The notes under the pieces: model-generated
What the model was told of the DNA's origin: nothing
Database searches by the model: none
Seen by the model: only the letters and a program-made list of their open reading frames with translations
Program-made: the position numbers and the translations under genes
Shown: piece by piece, positions 17,444 through 25,948 of the stretch
Layout: each line of letters begins with the position of its first letter
How positions within the stretch are numbered: the stretch's first letter is position 1
Source: Thermogemmatispora sp042408965
Lineage (GTDB): Bacteria > Chloroflexota > Ktedonobacteria > Ktedonobacterales > Ktedonobacteraceae
Length of the DNA stretch: 64,000 nucleotides
NCBI GenBank assembly: GCA_042408965.1
Contig: JBHOQN010000062.1
Coordinates: 1 to 64,000, forward strand
Direction of reading: 5' to 3'

Positions 17444-20400
17444 ATGTACGTTGAGGATCAAGAACTGCTAAAAACGTTCATCATGAATCGCGCCATCTAT
17501 ACCTTTGGCGCCCTTGGCTACAAGCACCTCGACGCCGCCAGCGAGCAGGAGGAGGCCTGCAGCGTCACCCAGCGGCTGCATAGCGGCTCCGTCGTGCTGC
17601 TGGACCGCCTCTGCGGCGCCCTGGAGCAGCTCAATCCCTGGGCCACGCCCGCCCAGATCGCCGCCGCCAGCGCCGCCCTCACACGCGAGCGCCGTACCCT
17701 CGACGAGGTCGAGGCCAACCGCGAGATCTGGCACCTGCTGCGCGACGGTGTGCGCGTCACCCCGGCAGCGCCGGCCGACGGCGCCGCAGAGGAGCAGCGC
17801 CCGCCTGAGGCGCCCCAGGAGGCCGTGCTGCGCGTCATCGACTGGCAGAATCCCTTCGCCAACGACCTGCTGATCGTCAGCAACCTCCAGGTCAGAGGGC
17901 GCTACGGTCTGCGCTCCCTGCCGCTGGTCGTCTTCATCAACGGCCTGCCTCTGGTGCTGCTTCTGCTTGATATTGGCGAACTTGGAAGAATCTATCACCG
18001 AACGCTGCAGGCCTGTCGGCACGAGCTGCCAGCGCTCTTCTGGTACAATGCCCTCATCCTGCTCTGCAAAGACGCCTCCAACCGCGTAGGCTGCGTCGGC
18101 GCACCCTGGGAGCAGTTCTGCATCTGGCGGCACAGCGAGCACGAAGGCGAGCCCGAGGACACCAGCCTGGAGGGCCTGCTCAACGCCGTCTGTCGTCCGC
18201 AGCACCTGCTCGATCTCATAGAGCACTTCACCCTCTTTCGCGCCGGACCGCGCCCGCAGAAGATCGTGGCGCGCCATCATCAGTACCAGAGCGTCAACGC
18301 TGTCTGCGGCCGCCTGGCGCAGTTCCTGCGCCTGCGCTGCGAACTCATGACCGACGAGCTGCGCGGACGCCTCGGCGTCTGCTGGCATACCCAGGGAGCC
18401 GGCAAGAGCTACACGCTGCTCTTCTTCATGCAGAAGGCGCGCCGCACCCTCTGCTACGACTGGACCTTCCTGCTGGTCACCGAGCGCGCCGACCTCGCGC
18501 AGCACCTCTACGAGACCTGCCGCCAGTGCGGCCTGCTCACCGAGGCGCTCCCGACCGTCCAGGCCAACGATTCCGCCAGCCTGCAGCATCTCCTGACAAC
18601 CGGTCGGCCGCTCCTCTTCGCCCCCATCCAGTCCTTCCAGAGCACGCCGCCCCGCAGCCGGCCCCTCTCAACCCGCGCCAACATCATCGTCATCGCCGAT
18701 GAGATCTACCGCCGCGAGCACGAACCCCTCGTGCGCCAGATGCGCGAGGCCCTCCCCAACGCCGCCTTCCTCAGCTTCAGCGGCGCCCCCCTCATCGAGC
18801 CCACTGACAGCGAGAAGCGCGATACCTTCGGTGCCTACGTCAGCAGCTACGACTTCCTGCAGGCCCTGCGCGATGGCGTCACCCTCCCCGTCTTCTACGA
18901 GAACCGCACACCCGCCCTGAGCCTTGCCAGCAGCCCCGATTTCATCGCCTCCCTGCACGAGCTAGCCAGCGAGCTGCCCCTCAGCGAAGAGGAGCAGGAG
19001 GAGCTGATCAAGCGCCTGCCCACCCCCTACAGCCTCATCACCCAGCCCGAACTCCTCGACGAGATCGCCCGCGACCTCGTCAGGCACTTCATGGCCCGCG
19101 GCTATCGCGGCAAAGCCCTGGTCATGGCCTTCGATAAGCTGACCACCGTGCGCCTCTATAACCGCGTCCAGAAGCGATGGACGCGCGCCCTCAAGCAACT
19201 CGAGGAGAGCACCAGCCCGGAGCATCTGGCCTACCTGCGCGCCACCGAGATGGCCGTCGTCGTCTCCCCATCGCCAGGCGACGAAGAGCGCTTCGCCGCC
19301 TTCAACCAGCGCCTCGGCCGAGTCTACTGCGAAGAGGTGGCCATCCGCCCCCATCAGCAGCGCCTCCAGCAGGAAGCCCTGGCGCACAGATTTGCAGATC
19401 CAGCAGACCCGCTGCGCCTCGTCTTCGTCTGCGATTACTGGACAAGCGGCCTCGACGTCCCCTGCCTGGGCACCCTCTACCTCACGCGGCCGCTCAAAGG
19501 CCACTCCCTCATTCAGGCCGTCACGCGCGTCAACCGCGTCCACGATCCCGCCAAGGTCTGCGGCCTCGTCGTCGACTACGCCGCCAACTACGCCCGGCTC
19601 TGCGCCGCCCTGGGAACCTACGCCACCGCCAACCAGATCGGCGACGCCTGGTGGCTCAGCGAGGTCGCCGGCGCCATCAAGGAGAAAGTCTTCCTCATCG
19701 AAGAGCTGTCCCAGGTGCTGCAGACCCTCCAGATCATCTGCCTGCGTCAGGAGATCAGCTCCGAGCGCCTGCTGCAGGCCAGCAACGATCCCCGGCGCCT
19801 CGAGACCGTCACCCGCCAGGCCGCCGAGCGCCTGCTCGCCAGCGACGAGGCCTGCAGCGCCTTCTGCGAGAACGTCGCCCTGGCGCGCCATCTCTACCTG
19901 GCCATGCTGCCCGATCGCGAGAGCGAGCGCTTCGTCAGCCGCGTCCAGGTCTTCCATCTCGTCGCCAGCCACATCGAGCGCGCCCGGCAGTGCGCCAGCG
20001 TCAAGGAGCTGACCGCGCCTCCCCGCGGACTGCTGCGCGAGACCGTCAGCCTGGCCCCCGCCCGGCCAGAGCCCTCCGGACAGCACCTCCCGCTGAGCCG
20101 CCTCGATTTCGAGCGCCTCAGCCAGAGCCTCAGGCGGAGCAGCACCCCCAACCTCAAGGCCGAGCAGTTGCGCAGCTTCCTGGAGCGCAAGGTCCGCGCC
20201 ATGATCGAACGCCATCCAGGCCGCGCCGACTACCTCACCCGCCTGCAGCGCCTGGTCGCCGTCCATCAGGCCGGCGGCATCGGCCCGAGCCCCTACGCCG
20301 AGGAGCTGCTCGCCTTCGCCCGCGCCCTCGCCGAAGAGGAGGAGCGCCCGCAGCGCGAGGGCCTCAGCGAGGAGGAGCTGGTCCTCTTCGATCTGCTCAC

Positions 20401-20668
20401 GAGCCTCCCCGATCTCTCCCTGAGCGCCCAGGAGCGCGAGCAGGTCAAGGAGGTCGCCCGCTGCCTGCTCACAGAGACCAGGCCCCTGCTCGTCCACGGC
20501 TGGTCGGAGCAGCCGGACTGCTCTACGCAGGTCCAGCAGATCCTCCGCGCCTGCCTGGCAGCCCTCCCGCCAGCCTATGACCCGCAGCGCTACGAGCAGC
20601 TCTGCGCGAGCCTCTTCAGCCACCTGCAGCGCTACGGCCACCAGCTCAGCCCGATCCTGGCCTCCTAG
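17444..20668 (+). CDS. orphan HsdR-like translocase with degenerate nuclease domain
   Basis: 1074 residues from ATG 17444 (AAGGGAG, 5-nt spacer; GTG at 17438 is too close to that site). The order of segments follows type I restriction HsdR: a nuclease-like domain (130-260), a motor with Walker A WHTQGAGKS near 315, DEIY in place of DEAH near 419, FSGAPL, and a GLDVPCLGTLYL/AVTRVNRV motif V-VI near 670-695. The nuclease region keeps the scaffold (DWQNPFANDLL, VFINGLPLV), but the usual R-P-D is S-L-P and the usual I-E-L-K is L-L-L-D, so the catalytic D and E-x-K are missing. No HsdM or HsdS lies in the window. Confidence 0.88.
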   Translation: MYVEDQELLKTFIMNRAIYTFGALGYKHLDAASEQEEACSVTQRLHSGSVVLLDRLCGALEQLNPWATPAQIAAASAALTRERRTLDEVEANREIWHLLRDGVRVTPAAPADGAAEEQRPPEAPQEAVLRVIDWQNPFANDLLIVSNLQVRGRYGLRSLPLVVFINGLPLVLLLLDIGELGRIYHRTLQACRHELPALFWYNALILLCKDASNRVGCVGAPWEQFCIWRHSEHEGEPEDTSLEGLLNAVCRPQHLLDLIEHFTLFRAGPRPQKIVARHHQYQSVNAVCGRLAQFLRLRCELMTDELRGRLGVCWHTQGAGKSYTLLFFMQKARRTLCYDWTFLLVTERADLAQHLYETCRQCGLLTEALPTVQANDSASLQHLLTTGRPLLFAPIQSFQSTPPRSRPLSTRANIIVIADEIYRREHEPLVRQMREALPNAAFLSFSGAPLIEPTDSEKRDTFGAYVSSYDFLQALRDGVTLPVFYENRTPALSLASSPDFIASLHELASELPLSEEEQEELIKRLPTPYSLITQPELLDEIARDLVRHFMARGYRGKALVMAFDKLTTVRLYNRVQKRWTRALKQLEESTSPEHLAYLRATEMAVVVSPSPGDEERFAAFNQRLGRVYCEEVAIRPHQQRLQQEALAHRFADPADPLRLVFVCDYWTSGLDVPCLGTLYLTRPLKGHSLIQAVTRVNRVHDPAKVCGLVVDYAANYARLCAALGTYATANQIGDAWWLSEVAGAIKEKVFLIEELSQVLQTLQIICLRQEISSERLLQASNDPRRLETVTRQAAERLLASDEACSAFCENVALARHLYLAMLPDRESERFVSRVQVFHLVASHIERARQCASVKELTAPPRGLLRETVSLAPARPEPSGQHLPLSRLDFERLSQSLRRSSTPNLKAEQLRSFLERKVRAMIERHPGRADYLTRLQRLVAVHQAGGIGPSPYAEELLAFARALAEEEERPQREGLSEEELVLFDLLTSLPDLSLSAQEREQVKEVARCLLTETRPLLVHGWSEQPDCSTQVQQILRACLAALPPAYDPQRYEQLCASLFSHLQRYGHQLSPILAS

Positions 20669-20752
20669 AGACACAGCCAGGAGGAGCGCGCGCCGCACCG
20701 CTGGCTTGCAGCCGCACCTCAGCCTGTGCTAAACTCTACAGTAGCGAACGAT

Positions 20753-20790
20753 AGAGATGGCGGACAACACCTCGTGGTCCCGCCATCTCT
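20753..20790 (+). terminator. strong hairpin between the HsdR-like and methyltransferase genes
   Basis: An 11-bp perfect inverted repeat, AGAGATGGCGG (20753-20763) and CCGCCATCTCT (20780-20790), encloses a 16-nt loop. There is no U-run. It could terminate the upstream transcript or structure the leader of the next gene. Confidence 0.5.
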
Positions 20791-20866
20791 CTCTGTGCAA
20801 TCTGACCTGTTTCAGCCAGCCGGCACCGACAGACGAGACGATGACAATGCGCTGTTGAGGATCAAC

Positions 20867-21706
20867 ATGGCCTATTGCGTCAGCGACTATTACGAACAGA
20901 CAGACGACTATGATCTGACCTATCAAAGCCAGAGTGAACAGGACCTGCCGTTCTGGCGCGACCTCATCCGCCAGTACCAGCCAGGACGCGCCCTCGAACT
21001 GGCCTGCGGCAGCGGACGCCTCGGCCTGCCCCTGCTACAGGCCTGCCCGACGCTCGAACTCGAGGGCCTCGATAACTCGTCCGCCATGCTCGCCGCCTAC
21101 CGCCGCAAGGCCGAGCGCGAGCCACTGGAGCTGCAGCGCCGCCTGACGCTGCACGAGGGCGACATGCGCCACTACAACCTGCCCTCCCGCGGCACCTACG
21201 ACCTGATCTTTCTCCCCTTCAACTCCGCTGGCCACCTCTACGAGATCGAGGACCAGCTCGCCACCTTCCGCTGCACCCACCAGCACCTGGCCCCCGGCGG
21301 CCGCTTCATCGTCGACGTCCTCCTCCCCGACCTCGACTACCTCAGCGCCGCCCTCAATCGCCCCACCCAGGTCTACCTCGAAGACGAACTCGACGATCCC
21401 GAGAGCGAGAGCACCCTCCTGCTCTACAGCAGCCGCAAGTACGACCCCTGTGCCCAGCTCGAGCACATGGTCTGGATTCATGAGAAGTTTTTTGAGAGCG
21501 GCGAGCACGAACGCTATCTCACCAGGCTCGATCTCCATATGTACTTCCCGCGCGAGCTGCAGCTCCTCTTCATCGCCAGCGGCTTCACCATCGAGGCCAT
21601 CTACGGCGACTACGACCGCCGCCCCTTCGGCAAAGGTACCAGGCAGATCGTCATCGGGAGCAAGAGCGCCACCCAGAGCGTAGTATCAAGAGAGTGGGGC
21701 GTGTAG
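20867..21706 (+). CDS. class I SAM-dependent methyltransferase
   Basis: 279 residues from ATG 20867 (GAGG, 6-nt spacer); the longer frame to 20726 would read through a hairpin and is unlikely. Motif I ALELACGSGRLGLPLL is near residue 40, an acidic motif II (EGLDNSSAML) follows, then an FNSAGHL strand and a PGGRFIVDVLLPDL strand. The C-terminal half (EHMVWIHEKFFESGEH, then YFPRELQLLFIASGF) matches the lid and insert of small-molecule methyltransferases of the Methyltransf_25 type. The substrate is unknown. It lies 110 bp before a DNA methyltransferase on the same strand. Confidence 0.8.
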   Translation: MAYCVSDYYEQTDDYDLTYQSQSEQDLPFWRDLIRQYQPGRALELACGSGRLGLPLLQACPTLELEGLDNSSAMLAAYRRKAEREPLELQRRLTLHEGDMRHYNLPSRGTYDLIFLPFNSAGHLYEIEDQLATFRCTHQHLAPGGRFIVDVLLPDLDYLSAALNRPTQVYLEDELDDPESESTLLLYSSRKYDPCAQLEHMVWIHEKFFESGEHERYLTRLDLHMYFPRELQLLFIASGFTIEAIYGDYDRRPFGKGTRQIVIGSKSATQSVVSREWGV

Positions 21707-21815
21707 AATAGAGGAGAGGAGGGTGCTGGAGCGAAGGAGAGAGAGGAAGAGAGAAACATCACGCAGCAACTTCCACCCCGCGCTGAGCGCCAGGGTGGGA
21801 GGGATAGAAGCCACC

Positions 21816-22703
21816 ATGGAGGCGCAACCGAAGAAGCTCTCTATTGCCAGCCAGCGCACCTGCTGCTGCGATCCCTCCCATCTGAACTGCCTCTCGCCAA
21901 AGGAGTGGATCAAGTGCCAGCTCGGCGTCTGGCAGTTCGCCTACGAGGGACGCGATATTCGCGATAAGCAGAAGCACCCGGCGGCCTTCCCGCTGGCCCT
22001 GGCCCGCCGCTGCATCGAGCTATTCACCCATCGCGGCGAGCTGGTACTCGACCCCTTCGTGGGGAGCGGCACCACCCTGCTGGCCGCGCGCGATCTCCAG
22101 CGCAACGCCGTCGGCTTCGACATCCACCCGCAGTACGTCGCCCTGGCGCGCGAGCGCCTGAGCCACGAGCGCCTCACTCCAGGCTGCACGCAGCTCGCCC
22201 TGCTCGACGACGCGCGCAACATCCCCCGCTACCTCGATCCCCAGAGCGTGGCCTGCATCGTCACCTCACCCCCCTACGCCAACCTGCTCAACCGCATCCG
22301 GCTCAATAAGAGCCGGCGCGGCTATGAGCGCAAGAACGACCAGTATAAAAAGATCGAACAGTATAGCCAGCGGCCCGAGGACCTGGGGACCCTCGACCTC
22401 GAGGCCTACGCCAGCGCCATGCGCGAGATCTTCACCGGCCTGCTGCCGCTGCTGCGTCAGCGCGGCCACTGCGTCGTCAACGTCCCTGACATGTGGTGGG
22501 AGAACCGCCGCATCACCATCCATATCGCCGTCGTCGAGGCCCTGCGCGCCGCCGGCTACGAGCTGCGCAACATCATCATCTGGGACCGCACCAACATCGT
22601 CAACCGCATCGGCATCTTCGGCTGGCCGAGCAACTACATTACCATGGGCACCACCTTTGAGTACCTGCTCGATTTCTGGCGCCCGCCTCCAGGGCAGGCC
22701 TGA
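21816..22703 (+). CDS. solitary DNA methyltransferase (N4-cytosine/N6-adenine type)
   Basis: 295 residues from ATG 21816. SAM motif I LDPFVGSGTTLLAA is near 78-92 and catalytic TSPPY near 150. TSPPY favours N4-cytosine or a subset of N6-adenine enzymes. The FxGxG motif comes before the PPY motif, the reverse of the common beta-class order for proteins with this DPFxGSGT signature. A Cys-rich N-terminal segment (CCCDPSHLNC) may bind metal. No endonuclease gene adjoins it. The upstream frame to 21723 has no ribosome site. Confidence 0.82.
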   Translation: MEAQPKKLSIASQRTCCCDPSHLNCLSPKEWIKCQLGVWQFAYEGRDIRDKQKHPAAFPLALARRCIELFTHRGELVLDPFVGSGTTLLAARDLQRNAVGFDIHPQYVALARERLSHERLTPGCTQLALLDDARNIPRYLDPQSVACIVTSPPYANLLNRIRLNKSRRGYERKNDQYKKIEQYSQRPEDLGTLDLEAYASAMREIFTGLLPLLRQRGHCVVNVPDMWWENRRITIHIAVVEALRAAGYELRNIIIWDRTNIVNRIGIFGWPSNYITMGTTFEYLLDFWRPPPGQA

Positions 22704-22857
22704 GCAGCGCGCCGCCCCACGCCTGCCCTGCTCGATTCCCACGCGGCCCGCCCTCCAGACACCATAGAGCGCCAGCAGTCACCATCCACCAGCTCAAATC
22801 GTGAGCTGCCTGCCAGATATCGCCGCGTACGCCCGGCCGCTCCGCGCTGCTCGCTGC

Positions 22858-22886
22858 TTGCGGTTCGCAGGCAGATAGGATATGAT
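22858..22886 (+). promoter_or_regulatory. sigma-70-type promoter before a possible small RNA
   Basis: TTGCGG (22858-22863), 17 bp, then TATGAT (22881-22886). The predicted start is at about 22892-22894, just 5' of a long-range pairing stem. Confidence 0.55.
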
Positions 22887-22891
22887 AAAGG

Positions 22892-23070
22892 CAAGCGATA
22901 GCAGACAGCGACCAGGGCTTCACCGCCAGCAGGCAGGCCTGTCAGCGGAGCCAGCCCGGCCCGGCCTGTGCTCGCCGTCCACGAGCCAGGGCGCCGCTCC
23001 AGAAGACCCTGTCCCTGAGGCAGGCAGGCTGGCAGAGAGACCCGGGCCGAACGAGCCTGCTATCACAGGG
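22892..23070 (+). ncRNA. candidate structured small RNA (about 175 nt)
   Basis: The segment begins at the predicted start of the 22858-22886 promoter and shows no coding character. Its ends pair perfectly: GATAGCAG (22897-22904) with CTGCTATC (23057-23064). Inside, GCCAGC can pair with GCTGGC, GGAGC with GCTCC, and a terminal hairpin GCTCG-loop-CGAGC continues into CTG/CAG. The rod-like layout and size resemble 6S RNA, but I cannot confirm the family. The alternative is a long leader of clpP. The stretch from 22704 to 22857 holds nothing I recognise. Confidence 0.35.
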
Positions 23071-23236
23071 TAGATGCGCCTACACCCGCTTTCTCGTACG
23101 ACAGTAAGAGAGAGGTAGGATCTCCTCTGCACAGATAGGTTTTTGCCGCTCAAGCCGCCCGGACGCTCACCCGGCTGCAATGGCCGCAGCGGCTCAACAA
23201 TACACAGTTCTTGAATGAACGCAACAAGGAGCAAAC

Positions 23237-23899
23237 ATGGGTGCGGTATTCAATCCCCGGGATCCCAAATGGATCAAAGAGTCCAGGGAGTTTCTCGAAC
23301 CGAGAGGTATTATCCCCAGCGTCGTCGAGTCGACGCCGCGCGGCGAACGCGGGTGGGATATCTACTCGCGCCTGCTAAAAGAGCGTATCATCTTTGTAGG
23401 TACGCCAATCGACGACCAGATCGCCAACGTGACGGTCGCCCAGCTGCTCTACCTGCAGAGCGAAGACGCCACCAAAGACATCTACGTCTACATCAACTCC
23501 CCCGGCGGCAGCATCTACGCCGGCCTGGCCATCTATGATACCATGCAATGGGTCAAGCCCGATGTCTCCACGGTCTGCGTCGGCATGGCCATGAGCATGG
23601 GCGCCGTCCTGCTGACCGCCGGCACCAAGGGCAAGCGCTTCTGCCTGCCCAACTCAACGGTGCTGATCCATCAGCCGCTCGGCGGCGCCGAGGGCCAGGC
23701 GGCCGACATCGAGATCACCGCTCGCGAGATCCTGCGCCTGCGACGCATCATCTACGAGATTCTCTCGCGCCATACCGGCCAGACCGTTGAGCGCATCATG
23801 CAGGATTCAGACCGCAACTACTACCTCTCTGCTCAGCAGGCGGTCGAGTACGGCCTGGCCGATGATGTCCTCTCCAAGGCCGAAGAGAGCGAGCGCTAG
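23237..23899 (+). CDS. clpP: ATP-dependent Clp protease proteolytic subunit ClpP
   Basis: 220 residues, slightly longer than typical ClpP because of an N-terminal extension. The serine protease triad is visible: Ser in GMAMSMGAVLL near 120, His in VLIHQPLGG near 145, and Asp in QDSDRNYYLS near 193, followed by AVEYGLAD. ClpP forms a 14-mer barrel fed by a Clp ATPase, for general protein quality control. No clpX or second clpP is adjacent. ATG 23237 follows AAGGAG at 5 nt, and a strong terminator hairpin follows the stop. Confidence 0.97.
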   Translation: MGAVFNPRDPKWIKESREFLEPRGIIPSVVESTPRGERGWDIYSRLLKERIIFVGTPIDDQIANVTVAQLLYLQSEDATKDIYVYINSPGGSIYAGLAIYDTMQWVKPDVSTVCVGMAMSMGAVLLTAGTKGKRFCLPNSTVLIHQPLGGAEGQAADIEITAREILRLRRIIYEILSRHTGQTVERIMQDSDRNYYLSAQQAVEYGLADDVLSKAEESER

Positions 23900-23957
23900 G
23901 CCAGACCCGGCGCATCCGCGTAACGACAGAGACGGAGAGAGAAGAGCGGAGGAGGCA

Positions 23958-23997
23958 GGGAGGGAAGGCTGCGCCAGGCGGCCCGGCCTTCCCTCCC
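23958..23997 (+). terminator. terminator hairpin after clpP
   Basis: A perfect 12-bp inverted repeat, GGGAGGGAAGGC (23958-23969) and GCCTTCCCTCCC (23986-23997), with a 16-nt loop. No U-tract follows, as is common in very GC-rich bacteria. Confidence 0.65.
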
Positions 23998-24033
23998 CGA
24001 CCGACCGACCGACTCGTTTGAGGGAACTGCATT

Positions 24034-25035
24034 TTGAGGTTACTGCCTGTCATGGGACGCATCATTCGCTGCGTGCTCTTTGATCTCGGCGATACACTCT
24101 GGTATCGGAAGGACAGGGAGACCTGGCATCGCCTGGAGAATGCCGCCAACCGGCGGGCCATTGCTCTCTTGCGTGCGCAGCTCGTTCCGTGCCCGCTGCC
24201 CGATAGCGACGATACACTCCTGGGAAAACACCTGCGCGCCGCCTTTGACGCCCAGACGCGGGCGTTGATTCGCCGGGACCCTCAGCACGAGCCGGATGGT
24301 GCGCAGGTCGCCGTGGAGACCCTCGCGCAGCTCGGCTGGGGCCACGTCGACCGCCAGCTCGGGAGCGCCCTCTTTGAGGCCCTGCGCGTGCGGATCCCAG
24401 AGTCGCGCCCGCTCTATGATGATGTCCTGCCAACCCTGGCAGAGCTGCGCCGGCGCGGCTTTCTGCTCGGCGTGGTGACGAACCGCCAGTGGGGTGGACC
24501 GCTCTTTCAGGAGGATCTGCGCACGCTCGGCCTGCTCGACTACTTCGAGCCTTCCACGATCGCGATCTCCGCCGACCTGGGTGTGCGCAAGCCGAACCCG
24601 GCGATCTTCCTCCATACACTGCGCGCCCTCGCAGTGACGCCCGATCAGGCGGCCATGGTAGGCGACTCGCTGCGCTCCGACATCGTCGGGGCCAAACGCC
24701 TGGGCATCCTGGCGATCTGGAAGCCGAAGCCGCACGTGCACGAGATGCTGCGTGCCCGCCTGGTGGCCCCCGGAGCCGCCAGCTCCGCCAGCGCGGCCCT
24801 GACCCGCGCGCCATCCTCCCCCCTGCCAGGTCCCGCAGCGCCCGAGGATGGACCGCCCGATCTGCCGCCCGGCCTGCACGTCACCGACGATGATTACGTC
24901 CTGGCGGCCGTTCAGGACGGCGGCAGCGATCCGCTCGCCCCCCTCAACAGCGGCCTGGAGGAGTGCCAGCCCGACCTGACCATCGAGCACCTGAGCGATC
25001 TACTGGCCATCTTCAGAAAGGCGGGCGAGCCGTGA
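24034..25035 (+). CDS. HAD-superfamily hydrolase
   Basis: About 333 residues from TTG 24034 (GAGGGA, 8-nt spacer); ATG 24052 is an alternative and removes six residues. HAD motif I appears as FDLGDTLWY, motif II as VVTNR, motif III around VRKPNPAIF, and motif IV as GDSLRSDIVGAKRLG. It is probably a small-molecule phosphatase of the phosphoglycolate-phosphatase-like group; the substrate is unknown. After residue 245 a Pro/Ala-rich stretch of about 85 residues is unlike the HAD core. GTG of the next gene overlaps the stop (GTGA). Confidence 0.85.
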   Translation: MRLLPVMGRIIRCVLFDLGDTLWYRKDRETWHRLENAANRRAIALLRAQLVPCPLPDSDDTLLGKHLRAAFDAQTRALIRRDPQHEPDGAQVAVETLAQLGWGHVDRQLGSALFEALRVRIPESRPLYDDVLPTLAELRRRGFLLGVVTNRQWGGPLFQEDLRTLGLLDYFEPSTIAISADLGVRKPNPAIFLHTLRALAVTPDQAAMVGDSLRSDIVGAKRLGILAIWKPKPHVHEMLRARLVAPGAASSASAALTRAPSSPLPGPAAPEDGPPDLPPGLHVTDDDYVLAAVQDGGSDPLAPLNSGLEECQPDLTIEHLSDLLAIFRKAGEP

Positions 25036-25793
25036 GCACAGGGGCAGGGAGGCAGGGCGACCGCCTGCGCCGCCTCTTGTTTGAAACGCTCTATAAGAAC
25101 CGCTATCTGTATCGCCTCGCCAGCACGGTCCCTTTCGCAGGCCAGTGGCGCGTCTGGCAGCAACTGGCGCTCACGCGCCTGGTGGGGCGCGACGTGCTGG
25201 AGCTGGGCTGCGGCCTCGGCGACCTGCTGGCCGATCTATGTGAGCGCGGCTACCGCTGCACGGCCGTCGAGCGCTCGCCGGAGATGGTCGCCGCCGCCCG
25301 CGCCACGCTGCAGCGCCGCAGGGTCGGCCACCCGTCACAGGTGCTGCTCGGCGAGGCTCAGCACCTGCCCTTCGCCTCCGACTCCTTCGATAGCGTCGTC
25401 AGTACCTTCCCCAGCGAGTATATCTTTGATCCCGACACCATCGCCGAGGTGGCGCGGGTCCTGCGCCCCGGCGGCCGCCTGATCGTTGTCGAGGGCGCCA
25501 ACCTGCTACCGGTCGGCCTCTTCCAGCCCGTGCTGCTCCTCATCCACTGGCTGGTCTACGGCTTCTATCCTCGCCGCCCACCGCGTTCCTCCACACCGGC
25601 CGCCAGCCAGCGTCTGCTGTACATCGATCGCGACACGGCCAGCGGCTTCACCAGCGAGAGCATCCCCACCACGCCCTTCGGCCAGCAGATTCCCCTGGAG
25701 CAGCATGGCCTGCGGCGCCGCTCCGAACGGGTGCGTAGCCGCCGCTGGGAGGCCTACATCACCCTGGGCGAGAAAGCCAGCGCGCCGCAGTGA
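25032..25793 (+). CDS. class I SAM-dependent methyltransferase
   Basis: 253 residues from GTG 25032, which overlaps the HAD stop by 4 bp and implies translational coupling. Motif I VLELGCGLGDLLADL is near residue 55, TAVERSPEM is motif II, and LPFASDSFDSVVSTFP and RVLRPGGRLIVVEG are the later motifs of Methyltransf_11. A hydrophobic stretch (VLLLIHWLVYGFY) near 170 may touch a membrane or lipid substrate, as in quinone or phospholipid methyltransferases; this is a guess. Confidence 0.82.
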   Translation: MSTGAGRQGDRLRRLLFETLYKNRYLYRLASTVPFAGQWRVWQQLALTRLVGRDVLELGCGLGDLLADLCERGYRCTAVERSPEMVAAARATLQRRRVGHPSQVLLGEAQHLPFASDSFDSVVSTFPSEYIFDPDTIAEVARVLRPGGRLIVVEGANLLPVGLFQPVLLLIHWLVYGFYPRRPPRSSTPAASQRLLYIDRDTASGFTSESIPTTPFGQQIPLEQHGLRRRSERVRSRRWEAYITLGEKASAPQ

Positions 25794-25863
25794 TCCCGGG
25801 TCGGCCCACCTGCCGCATCGATGGATAGAACAGGATCATAGCTATGAAAGCTGTGACTCCATC

Positions 25864-25892
25864 TTGACGCCATGTCCTCCTTCAGTTAGTAT
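25864..25892 (+). promoter_or_regulatory. sigma-70-type promoter of the pseudokinase gene
   Basis: TTGACG (25864-25869), 17 bp, TAGTAT (25887-25892). The predicted leader is about 50 nt long before ATG 25949. Confidence 0.6.
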
Positions 25893-25948
25893 AGAACATA
25901 TCATATAGCTACATTGCAGGCGGTAGCAGTGCAGGAAGGGTAGAAACC

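Noticed and set aside
17444..20668. Complete type I restriction-modification system
   Set aside because: No hsdM or hsdS is present and the nuclease residues of the HsdR-like protein are missing.
22882..23073. 63-codon ORF before clpP
   Set aside because: Gln/Arg/Pro-rich composition and no ribosome site; the region fits a structured RNA or leader better.
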